Source: JALYUM01 sp036688685 (GTDB lineage Bacteria; Pseudomonadota; Gammaproteobacteria; Burkholderiales; Burkholderiaceae_D). Taken from it: 59,140 nt of DNA. Of the stretch, positions 35,257-43,267 are shown piece after piece. Every line of letters starts with the position of its first letter. Positions within the stretch are counted from its first letter, which is position 1. Below the pieces are notes generated by a model that was not told the origin of the DNA, made no database searches, and was given only the letters and a program-made list of their open reading frames with translations. The translations under genes were made by a program, and so were the position numbers. The stretch spans positions 1-59,140 of the forward strand of contig NZ_JAQQPS010000030.1 of the NCBI RefSeq assembly GCF_036688685.1. Reading direction: 5' to 3'.

Positions 35257-37143
35257 ATGTTTTTCGCAAGACCACACCACGCCGCAGCGGCATACCGGCA
35301 GCCCCGAATTCTGGCACAAATCGTGCTGACCGTGTGCATCGCCCCCGCCCTCGTTTCCGCCGCCATGGCACAGGAAGCGCCCGCCCCGGCGATCAGCTAT
35401 ACGGTGCGCATCGATGCGTCGCGCCAGCTGGAAAAACTGCTCGAAGATAACCTCGACCTGGTGCGCTTCCAGGGCAACGCCAAGATGACCATGGACCAGT
35501 TGCAGCGCCTGGTAAAGGTCACGCCGGACCAGGCCAAAACCCTGCTCGAAACGGAAGGCTATTACAGCGCCAAAGTCACGGCCGGCCTGGACGAAAAGAA
35601 CAGCGGCAACCCGATCGTGCGCGTGACTGTCGAACCAGGTGAGGCCACCGTGGTGGGCAACCTCGACCTGCTGCTGCAAGGTTACGTGCCGTTCGACGCC
35701 AATAGCGTGCCGCTCGATGCGAACGACCTGCGCACGCGCTGGGCGCTGCCAGAAGGCGCGCGCTTTCGCATGGCCGACTGGGAGTCGGCCAAAAAGTCGC
35801 TGGTGCGCCAGATTGCGCAGACGCGTTTCCCGCGCGCGCAACTGGCCGACTCCAGCGCCACGGTCGACCCGGACCAGCACAAGGCAGCCCTGAAAGTGGT
35901 GGTCGACAGCGGCCCCGAAATGCGCTTCGGCGCCACCCGCATCCGCGGCATGCGGCGCTATCCGCAAACCGTCGTCACCAACCTGAATAAAATCGCGCCG
36001 GGCGACGAGTACAGCGAAGCGGCCATGCAGGCCTTGCAGCAGAAACTGCAGGACACCGGCTACTTCGCCAGCGTCGAAGTGGGTGTCGACATGCGCGGCG
36101 TGATCGGTGCACAAATCGAAAACCTCGATGAAGCGGACGAAGCGAAGGATCCCGACGTCGCCGCGCCCACCGCCGTGAATGGCCCGACCACGCTGCCGGT
36201 GGTGGTGCGCGTCACTGAAAACAAGCAGCAGAACGTCACCGCCGGCGTCGGTATATCGACCAACACGGGTGCGCGCACGCAGCTGGCCTACGACAACCTG
36301 AACGTGTTCGGCCTGCGCATGAAGTCGAATCTCACGTACGAGCAGAAGCAGCAGATCGCGCGCGCCGACTTTTACTGGCCGACCTCGCCCGCCGGCTACA
36401 ACGACAGCGTCGGGGGCGGCTACACGCACACCGACATCGAAAACGAAATCACGGCGGTGACCAGCGTCTCGGCCAAGCGCGCCTGGGGCACGCCGCTGCT
36501 GGAAAAGAGCGTGACGATCGAAGCGCTGACCGAACAACTCAGTGTCGGCAACATCATCTCGTCGCGCGCGAAAAGCGTGCCGGTGACGTTTGCCATCACC
36601 AAGCGCTCGCTCGACAGCCTGATCGCGCCGACGCGCGGGTACGTCGTCTCCGGCCAGTTCGGCGGCGCCGTGCTGCCGGTGCTGACGGACGAAAAATTCG
36701 TCCGTGCCTATGCCCGCTTCATCAACTACCGCCCGCTCGGCAAGGAAGGCACCCTGATCCTGCGCGGCGAAGCCGGCGCGGTCGGCTCGAAAGAAAAAAT
36801 CGGCGTCCCGAGCACGGTGCTGTTCCGCGCCGGCGGCGACCAGTCGGTGCGCGGTTACGCCTACCAGGAACTGGGCGTCAAGCTGGGCGACGCCACGGTC
36901 GGTGCGCGCTATCTGGCCACCGCCAGCGCCGAATACGACTGGTGGTTCAAGCCGCCGTACGGCGTGGCCGTGTTTGTCGACGCGGGCAATGCCGCCGACA
37001 CCGTCAAGGACCTGAAACCGAAATACGGCTATGGCCTGGGCGCGCGCTGGCGCAGCCCGGTAGGACCGATCAATGTCGACGTGGCATATGGCCAGGCCGT
37101 CAAAAAAGTCCGCCTGCACTTCTCCCTGGGATTTACCTTCTGA
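35257..37143 (+). CDS. tamA: Outer-membrane translocation/assembly protein TamA
   Basis: TamA is an Omp85-family outer-membrane protein that works with TamB in outer-membrane biogenesis. The 628 residues contain a signal peptide (ends near AAMAQEA), three POTRA domains (about 45-320; for example VRIDASRQLEKLLEDNLDL and TRIRGMRRYPQTVVTNLN) and a C-terminal barrel with RGY-type lid motif in GGDQSVRGYAYQELG. It ends HFSLGFTF with a terminal Phe. The start at 35257 has GGAG just upstream and gives a better signal peptide than the ATG at 35227. Its TGA overlaps the tamB ATG. Confidence 0.95.
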   Translation: MFFARPHHAAAAYRQPRILAQIVLTVCIAPALVSAAMAQEAPAPAISYTVRIDASRQLEKLLEDNLDLVRFQGNAKMTMDQLQRLVKVTPDQAKTLLETEGYYSAKVTAGLDEKNSGNPIVRVTVEPGEATVVGNLDLLLQGYVPFDANSVPLDANDLRTRWALPEGARFRMADWESAKKSLVRQIAQTRFPRAQLADSSATVDPDQHKAALKVVVDSGPEMRFGATRIRGMRRYPQTVVTNLNKIAPGDEYSEAAMQALQQKLQDTGYFASVEVGVDMRGVIGAQIENLDEADEAKDPDVAAPTAVNGPTTLPVVVRVTENKQQNVTAGVGISTNTGARTQLAYDNLNVFGLRMKSNLTYEQKQQIARADFYWPTSPAGYNDSVGGGYTHTDIENEITAVTSVSAKRAWGTPLLEKSVTIEALTEQLSVGNIISSRAKSVPVTFAITKRSLDSLIAPTRGYVVSGQFGGAVLPVLTDEKFVRAYARFINYRPLGKEGTLILRGEAGAVGSKEKIGVPSTVLFRAGGDQSVRGYAYQELGVKLGDATVGARYLATASAEYDWWFKPPYGVAVFVDAGNAADTVKDLKPKYGYGLGARWRSPVGPINVDVAYGQAVKKVRLHFSLGFTF

Positions 37144-40100
37144 TGCACGACACCACTACCCCTACCACGCCGGTCCCAAAGAAAAAACGCTGGCCACGCA
37201 ACGTCGCCATTGGCCTGGCGCTGACCGCCGTCCTGGCCGGCGGCGCGCTGTATTACGGCGGCCGCGAATCAACGCTGCAGCTGGTGGCGCAAAAAGTCGC
37301 CAATGCCAGCGGCGGCAAGCTGACCTTGAGCGGCGTTACCGGCTCCCTGTACGGCAAGATGCATATCGCGCGCGCCGTATTCCGCACGCCCGAGCAGGTG
37401 CTCACGCTGGACAATATCGACATCGACTGGTCGCCGCGTCAGGTACTCACCGGCGGCATCGCCATCGACCAGCTGTACGTCGCCAGCCTGCGCTCGGAAA
37501 CGCTCAAAGAGTCGCCACCGTCACCAATGCCGACCTCCCTGGCCGCGCCCTTCAACATCGACGTGGGCGACGCGCGCATTACCAAGGCGGTGTTTGTCAG
37601 CAAGGGCGCCGCCACGGAAGTGGACAACATCAAGTTCAAGCTGCAGGGCGGCAAACAGAACTGGACCTTGCGCGACGCCTCGGCTGCCACGCCATTCGGC
37701 CTGGTGGCGGCCAACGCCAGCATCGGCGTGAACCAGCCTTTTAAACTTGACGGCGCGGGCAGCCTGACCCAATCGCAAGCGACTGCCGGCGCGTCCGCTG
37801 CACAAATCAAACTCAAGGTCGGCGGTGACCTGAACCTGGCGCTGCTCGATGCGACCGCACAGGCCGGGCGCGCCGTTGGCGACGGCCACTTTGCCATCGC
37901 CCCGTATGCCCCGATCGCACTGCGCGAACTGCGCCTGAACGCGAAGAACGTCGATCCCGGCTTTTTCAATCCAGCGCTGCCGACGGCTGACCTGAGCATG
38001 GCGATTGCCGCCAAAGTGGAGGACAACCGCAACGTGACGGGCAGCGTCAACATCGTCAACGACGGCCCGGCCGGCGCGCTCGACCAGCAACGCCTGCCGC
38101 TGCGCACCATGCGCGGCGCGCTGAGCGGCAACCTGAATGCGCTGAACATCGCCGACGTGCTGGTCGACTTTGGCGACGCCGGCAAATTTACCGGCAGCGG
38201 CGGCGTCCAGCGCAAGGAAGGCGATGCCGGCCTGCCGGCCGCCGATTTCACGCTGCATACCGACCGCCTCGACCTGAAGCAGCTCTACAGCTCGATGAAG
38301 TCAACGAGAATCGCCGGCGACATCCGCGTTTCCAATCGTGGCGACACGCAGACGCTCGAGACGTCGCTGGTCGACGCCGGCATGAAGCTGACGGCCAGCG
38401 CAGCGCTGAAGAACAATATCCTGACGCTGGTTGACGCACGCATCGCGGCCGGCACCAGCAGCGTCACACTGGCCGGCACGCTGGACCTGAACCAGGAAAA
38501 ACCGTTCGACATCAAGGCCAATGCCAGCAAATTCAATCCGGCGTCGTTCGGCGATTTCCCGAAGGCGGACATCAATGCCGACATCCACGGCAGCGGTGTT
38601 TTAGCGCAGATGAAGCCCAATTCGACGACGACGCCGGCATGGCGCGTGGCCGCCGATTTCGCCTTGCGCCCAAGCCGCCTGTTCGACCAGGCGCTGTCCG
38701 GCAAAGGCAAACTCAATGCCGACGCGACCCACATCAGCGGCGTCGATGCGGCGCTGGCGCTGGGCCAGAACCGGGTCACCCTGAACGGCGCGTTTGGCGC
38801 CCCCGGCGAAAAACTCGATTGGCGCGTGGCCGCCAGCGACCTGTCCGTGGCACGCGGCGACCTGTATGGCGCGGTCGATGCGAATGGCGTCGTCACCGGC
38901 ACCATGCAAGCCCCGCGCACTACGTTTGTTCTCGACGCCAAGGGCCTGGGCTGGGTTCCGGGCCTGCGCAAGACCACGGACAGCGTGCTGCACGCCAGCG
39001 GCGAAGGATGGATCGGAGCAAGTGGGCCGGAAGTGAAAGCCACTGGCACAGCGCAGCGCTTCAATCCGGCTACCTTCGGTTCGCCCCTGGCCGGCAGCAT
39101 CAATGGCAGTTTTGATGCCAGCGGACGCGCTGGCGCCAACTGGACCGGCGCGCTGAACCTCGCGCTGCAGCCATCCACGCTGGGCAGTTCGCCGCTCACC
39201 GGTTACGCCAAATTGTCCGCCGACCGCCAGCACGTATCGAATGCCGACGTCGATCTGCACGTGGGCGCCAACCTCATCGCCGCCAAGGGCAACTTCGGCC
39301 AGGCCGGCGACAAACTCGACTGGCGCATCGATGCGCCGCAACTGGCCGCCTTCGGTCCCGATTTCGCGGGCATGCTGCGCGGTTCGGGCACCGTCTCGGG
39401 CACCACGCAGGCGCCATCGCTCACTGCCGCGCTGGAAGGCCAGAACATCCGGGCCGCCGGCAAGGTGTCCTTGAAAACCTTGAAGGCCACTGCCAGCCTG
39501 GGCACCGGTCGTGGCGCGGCCGATCCGATCGTCAGCGATATTCAACTCACCGAATTCGCTTCCGGCGACACCAAGATCGCCGCTGCACGGCTGGTCACGG
39601 CCGGCACGCGCGGCGCGCATACGCTCAAGCTGACCGCGCGCGCCGACAAATTCGACACCAACGCCGAAGTGCGCGGCGGCTGGAAGGGCGACGCCTGGAC
39701 CGGTACCATCGCCGCGCTACAGAACCGCGGGCAGTACGCCGTCACCCTGCAGGCGCCAGTACCACTGACCTTGACCACGGCGCCGGGCGCCGGCGTGGCC
39801 GGCCTCGCGTCGCCGCAACGCATCGACCTGGGCAACGCCGTGCTGGCGCTGGCCAACGGTACCGTGAATATCGCCTCGCTGACCAAGAACGGCGGCCACT
39901 GGGCCAGCCGCGGCGCCGCCACGGCCGTACCCTTGACCTACCTGGCAAAATTGGCGCCGGCGGTCGGCGAAAATCTGGCCGGCAGCCTGACGCTGGGCGC
40001 GCAGTGGGGCCTCGACCTGCAAATGGTGGCCGGTGGCGTGCCTGCGCTGAACGGCAATGTGCGCGTGTTCCGCGAAGCGGGCGACCTGGTGGTCGGCACC

Positions 40101-41555
40101 GATACACCGGTCGTTCTCGGCCTGTCGAAACTGGAAGCGCGGGCCGATGTCACGTCAGGTTCGCTGCGCATGCAGCTTGATGTGGCCGGCAGCCGCCTCG
40201 GCAGCGCGCGCGTCGACGCGACCGCGCAGATGATCAAGGGGCTGCTCGGTAACGACAGCCCGCTACGCTTCACGGCCGATGCCGACATGGGCTCGATCGC
40301 CTGGATGGCGCCGCTGGTCGGCCAGCCCGGCCTGGAGCTCGATGGCGCATTAAAACTCGCCCTCACCGGCGCCGGCACGGTCGGCACGCCTACCCTGAAC
40401 GGCAACGTCAACGGCGACAACATGACCGTGCGCTGGGCCGACCAGGGCCTGCGCCTGAGGAATGGCCAATTGCGCGCGCAACTGACCGGCGACCAGCTGC
40501 TGCTGCAGCGCCTGGCGTTTGACGGCGCCAGCGGCAATGCGCTGGCCACCGGGACGGTGCGCTTCGCCAGCGGTGAAGCAACGGCCAATTTAAAACTGGT
40601 GGCGAACAAGCTGGAAGTGTTGTCGCGGCCTGACCGCACGCTGATCGTCAGCGGCGAGAGCACGCTGGTGCGCGACGCCAGGGTGTTCGAGCTCGATGGC
40701 AAATTCAAGGCCGACCGCGCGCTGCTCGAACTGGCGCCACTGGGTCGCCCGACCATCTCGAGCGACGTCGTCGTGCTGGGCCGCAGTAACGTGGCGCCGC
40801 AAAAGGCGGAAGCGTCGAAGCCGCTGTCGGTCGACATCGCCATCGACATGGGCGACGACTTCCACCTGCGCGGCATGGGCGCCGACGCCTACCTGGCCGG
40901 TTCGGCGCGGCTGCGCATGTCGGGCGGGCGGCCGCCGCGCGTGAACGGCAGCATCCGCGTCAACAACGGTACTTACGCGGCGTATGGCCAGAAGCTGACC
41001 ATCGAACGCGGCGTGCTGACCTTCAGCGGCCCATACGACAATCCGTCGCTGAACATCCTCGCGGTGCGCAAGCGTCCGGAAGGCGAACAGCTGACCGACA
41101 CCAACGTGGAAGCGGGCGTGGAAGTGCGCGGCACGGCGCTGGCGCCATCGGCAAAACTGGTGTCGACGCCGACCGTGCCGGACAGCGAAAAGCTGTCCTG
41201 GCTGGTGCTCGGCCACGGCATGGAAGGCACGGCGGGCAATGAAGCCGGCGTGCTCAGCGCCGCCGCCGGCGCGCTGCTGGGCGGCGCGGGTGGCACCGGC
41301 GGTTTCCAGTCAAAGATCGCCAATTCGCTCGGCCTGGACGAACTCGGTGTATCGCAGGCGGCCGGGTTGGAAACGACGGTCGTCACGGTCGGCAAGCGTA
41401 TTTCGAACCGTTTATATGTGACGTTCGAACAGGGCGCCGCCACCGCCAGCAGCCTGGTCAAGGTGCGCTATAAAATCAATCCGCGCCTGTCGGTGCAGGT
41501 GCAGACCGGCACCAATATCGCGCTCGACCTGCTCTATTCGTGGGCGTTCGATTAG
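37143..41555 (+). CDS. tamB: Translocation and assembly module inner-membrane protein TamB
   Basis: A 1470-residue AsmA/TamB-family protein. A single N-terminal membrane anchor (KKKRWPRNVAIGLALTAVLAG) is followed by a very long repetitive beta-structure that forms a hydrophobic groove across the periplasm, likely for lipid transport and beta-barrel assembly. The C-terminal DUF490/TamB domain is clear: RVNGSIRVNNGTYAAYGQ, TIERGVLTFSGPYDNPSLNI and GLDELGVSQAAGLETTVVTVG. The family-typical terminal strands end LYSWAFD. TGATG coupling with tamA supports complex formation. The stop codon TAG sits exactly at the edge of a palindromic repeat element. Confidence 0.95.
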   Translation: MHDTTTPTTPVPKKKRWPRNVAIGLALTAVLAGGALYYGGRESTLQLVAQKVANASGGKLTLSGVTGSLYGKMHIARAVFRTPEQVLTLDNIDIDWSPRQVLTGGIAIDQLYVASLRSETLKESPPSPMPTSLAAPFNIDVGDARITKAVFVSKGAATEVDNIKFKLQGGKQNWTLRDASAATPFGLVAANASIGVNQPFKLDGAGSLTQSQATAGASAAQIKLKVGGDLNLALLDATAQAGRAVGDGHFAIAPYAPIALRELRLNAKNVDPGFFNPALPTADLSMAIAAKVEDNRNVTGSVNIVNDGPAGALDQQRLPLRTMRGALSGNLNALNIADVLVDFGDAGKFTGSGGVQRKEGDAGLPAADFTLHTDRLDLKQLYSSMKSTRIAGDIRVSNRGDTQTLETSLVDAGMKLTASAALKNNILTLVDARIAAGTSSVTLAGTLDLNQEKPFDIKANASKFNPASFGDFPKADINADIHGSGVLAQMKPNSTTTPAWRVAADFALRPSRLFDQALSGKGKLNADATHISGVDAALALGQNRVTLNGAFGAPGEKLDWRVAASDLSVARGDLYGAVDANGVVTGTMQAPRTTFVLDAKGLGWVPGLRKTTDSVLHASGEGWIGASGPEVKATGTAQRFNPATFGSPLAGSINGSFDASGRAGANWTGALNLALQPSTLGSSPLTGYAKLSADRQHVSNADVDLHVGANLIAAKGNFGQAGDKLDWRIDAPQLAAFGPDFAGMLRGSGTVSGTTQAPSLTAALEGQNIRAAGKVSLKTLKATASLGTGRGAADPIVSDIQLTEFASGDTKIAAARLVTAGTRGAHTLKLTARADKFDTNAEVRGGWKGDAWTGTIAALQNRGQYAVTLQAPVPLTLTTAPGAGVAGLASPQRIDLGNAVLALANGTVNIASLTKNGGHWASRGAATAVPLTYLAKLAPAVGENLAGSLTLGAQWGLDLQMVAGGVPALNGNVRVFREAGDLVVGTDTPVVLGLSKLEARADVTSGSLRMQLDVAGSRLGSARVDATAQMIKGLLGNDSPLRFTADADMGSIAWMAPLVGQPGLELDGALKLALTGAGTVGTPTLNGNVNGDNMTVRWADQGLRLRNGQLRAQLTGDQLLLQRLAFDGASGNALATGTVRFASGEATANLKLVANKLEVLSRPDRTLIVSGESTLVRDARVFELDGKFKADRALLELAPLGRPTISSDVVVLGRSNVAPQKAEASKPLSVDIAIDMGDDFHLRGMGADAYLAGSARLRMSGGRPPRVNGSIRVNNGTYAAYGQKLTIERGVLTFSGPYDNPSLNILAVRKRPEGEQLTDTNVEAGVEVRGTALAPSAKLVSTPTVPDSEKLSWLVLGHGMEGTAGNEAGVLSAAAGALLGGAGGTGGFQSKIANSLGLDELGVSQAAGLETTVVTVGKRISNRLYVTFEQGAATASSLVKVRYKINPRLSVQVQTGTNIALDLLYSWAFD

Positions 41556-41711
41556 AGCCTATCCCGGTAGGAAGGAGGAAGCGGCTGGCGATGCATGGCA
41601 AGCGAGGGCAAGGCGCGAGGAGGACGCATGGTTGATCCATGCTACGACGAGTAACGCAGCCATCGCTTGTCAGGCGCGGCAGCAGCGACTCATTCCTGCC
41701 GGGGTAGGCTC
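41555..41711. repeat. Palindromic MITE-like element, copy 2 (157 bp)
   Basis: Ends GAGCCTATCCCGGTAGG (41555-41571) and the near reverse complement CCTGCCGGGGTAGGCTC (41695-41711) differ at two positions. The interior is homologous to copy 1 at 32923-33080. The left end overlaps the last base of the tamB stop codon, and the right end abuts the stop of a small minus-strand gene. Confidence 0.85.
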
Positions 41712-41867
41712 CTAATGCAAGACTTGCGGATTCGGGTCCGGCAGCGGCTCTTCATCGCTCGGCATATGTGACGGGCCGTGGTGCGGATGCTCGGACGGGA
41801 TCGGCATCGGGTCATCCATTGGCGCCGGTTCGGGGGCGCGGTGGGCGTGGATTGCTTGCTGGTTCAT
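41712..41867 (-). CDS. Small Pro/His-rich peptide
   Basis: A 51-residue product (MNQQAIHAHRAPEPAPMDDP at the start, then repeated Pro, His, Asp and Glu). A good ribosome-binding site (CAGGAG, eight bases before the ATG at 41867) argues that it is translated. Composition suggests disorder and possible metal binding by His clusters (EHPHHGPSHM). No known family. Confidence 0.55.
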   Translation of the reverse strand: MNQQAIHAHRAPEPAPMDDPMPIPSEHPHHGPSHMPSDEEPLPDPNPQVLH

Positions 41868-42015
41868 GGCGGGAACTCCTGAAAGTGAAGTCAAAACAGT
41901 AACACGGTCCGTCGCAAGCCGACGTTCCGCTGTCCGCCGACCCGAGGCATTACAATGTCCGCTCCCCTGGGGGCAGCACCTTTGCTGCCTGCGCTGATCA
42001 CCAAGAAATCGAACC

Positions 42016-42543
42016 ATGAATTCAGGCATCACCGTTACCACCATCGCCCTGCTGGTCCTCACCCCGCTGCTGGTCTGGCGCGTGTACGCGCGCCTGAAAA
42101 CGCAAATGCAGCGCCAGCGCTCGATTTTCACGCGCCACTACACCGGCATCTTCGTGTTCCTGGCCATGATCGTCGTGCCGGCCTCCGAACTGTTCGGCAA
42201 CCTGGTCTCGCTGGGCGCGCTGGCAGTCGGCATCGCGGGCGGCATCGGCTACGGGCTGTGGGGCCTGAAACTGACGCGTTACGAAGAGACCGGCGAGGGC
42301 TACTTTTTCACCCCGAACGCGCGCCTGGGCATCGTCATCGCCATGCTGTTCGCCGCGCGCGTGCTGTACATCGGCTTCGAACTGTACGCCAACCAGGGCG
42401 GCACCGCCCCCACGCCGCGCTTTACCGACAGCCCGCTGACCATGCTGGTGGTGGGGCTGACCGGGGCGTATTTTGCGACGTATTCGATCGGTATCCTGCG
42501 CTGGCGCTTGAAGCGGCAGAAGGCGAGTTTGACTGGGCAATAA
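42016..42543 (+). CDS. Integral membrane protein (CcdC/DUF1453-like)
   Basis: A 175-residue protein with about five membrane helices: VTTIALLVLTPLLVWRVY, HYTGIFVFLAMIVVPASEL, LGALAVGIAGGIGYGLWGL, ARLGIVIAMLFAARVLYIG and MLVVGLTGAYFATYSIGIL. The stretch LTRYEETGEGYFFTPNARLG between helices 3 and 4 resembles the CcdC/DUF1453 membrane family. Function unknown; the family match is by eye. Confidence 0.82.
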   Translation: MNSGITVTTIALLVLTPLLVWRVYARLKTQMQRQRSIFTRHYTGIFVFLAMIVVPASELFGNLVSLGALAVGIAGGIGYGLWGLKLTRYEETGEGYFFTPNARLGIVIAMLFAARVLYIGFELYANQGGTAPTPRFTDSPLTMLVVGLTGAYFATYSIGILRWRLKRQKASLTGQ

Positions 42544-42599
42544 ACAGGCAGTTGTAGAATTGCCTTGCGCCGATATACAAAAACTTATATATTTGATCG

Positions 42600-42932
42600 A
42601 TGGACGCGATCAAACCTCTGATTTTCCGGGCAAGTTCGCTGGACGATTTGCGCGCATTTCCTCCGTCAGCCCGGAGCGAGGCCGGCTTTCAGCTGGATCA
42701 GGTTCAGCATGGCCGGGATCCCGATGACTGGAAACCCATGGCGTCGGTAGGCGCTGGCGTCAAGGAAATACGGGTTCGGGATGAGTTCGGTATTTTTCGC
42801 GTCATGTATGTGGCCAAATTTGCCGATGCGATCTATGTTCTGCATTGCTTCCAGAAAAAGACACAGCAAACCAGCAAGCTTGATATCGACCTGGCCAGGA
42901 CACGGTATAAAGAATTACTGAAGGAGATTTGA
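42600..42932 (+). CDS. HigB/RelE-like type II toxin (phage-derived Gp49-like family)
   Basis: A 110-residue protein with the pattern of the phage-derived Gp49-like/HigB toxin family: SLDDLRAFPPSARSEAGFQLDQVQHG, VGAGVKEIRVRDEFGIFRVMYVA and YVLHCFQKKTQQTSKLDIDLARTRY. Such toxins are ribosome-dependent mRNA endonucleases. The toxin precedes its antitoxin, the HigBA order, and the stop overlaps the antitoxin start (TGATG). An AT-rich near-palindrome (ATATA...TATAT, about 42573-42592) just upstream could be an autoregulatory operator. Confidence 0.92.
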   Translation: MDAIKPLIFRASSLDDLRAFPPSARSEAGFQLDQVQHGRDPDDWKPMASVGAGVKEIRVRDEFGIFRVMYVAKFADAIYVLHCFQKKTQQTSKLDIDLARTRYKELLKEI

Positions 42933-43216
42933 TGATGAGTAAGGAAAAATTTACCAGCATCTGGGACGCGCTTGAGGACACCCCGGAAGCAGCGGAAAAC
43001 ATGAAAGTGCGTTCCAGCCTCATGATGGCGTTGAAGGCCCACATCGAACGTGCCGGTTGGACGCAGGCGCAAGCCGCGAAACAATTTCATGTCACGCAAC
43101 CACGCATTTCCGACCTGCTGCGCGGAAAGATCGCGGTCTTTTCCGTGGACTCGCTCATCAACATGACCGCCAGCGCCGGTATGCGGGTTGAACTGCGCGT
43201 ACTCGAAGCGGCCTGA
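42932..43216 (+). CDS. XRE-family HigA-like antitoxin
   Basis: About 94 residues. A Cro/C1-type helix-turn-helix occupies the C-terminal half: RAGWTQAQAAKQFHVTQPRISDLLRGKI, then FSVDSLINMTASAGMRVELRV, typical of HigA2-type antitoxins. It should neutralise the preceding toxin and repress the operon. GGAG lies five bases upstream of the ATG at 42932; the ATG at 42935 is equally possible. Confidence 0.92.
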   Translation: MMSKEKFTSIWDALEDTPEAAENMKVRSSLMMALKAHIERAGWTQAQAAKQFHVTQPRISDLLRGKIAVFSVDSLINMTASAGMRVELRVLEAA

Positions 43217-43267
43217 TTCAACGGACGCGCGTGGGGCCGGCGTACCCGTCCGGTTTTGCCCGACGCG

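Noticed and set aside
35191..37119. A 642-codon minus-strand open frame opposite tamA
   Set aside because: Antisense shadow of a high-GC gene. The product is low in hydrophobic order and lacks any motif, while tamA is unambiguous.
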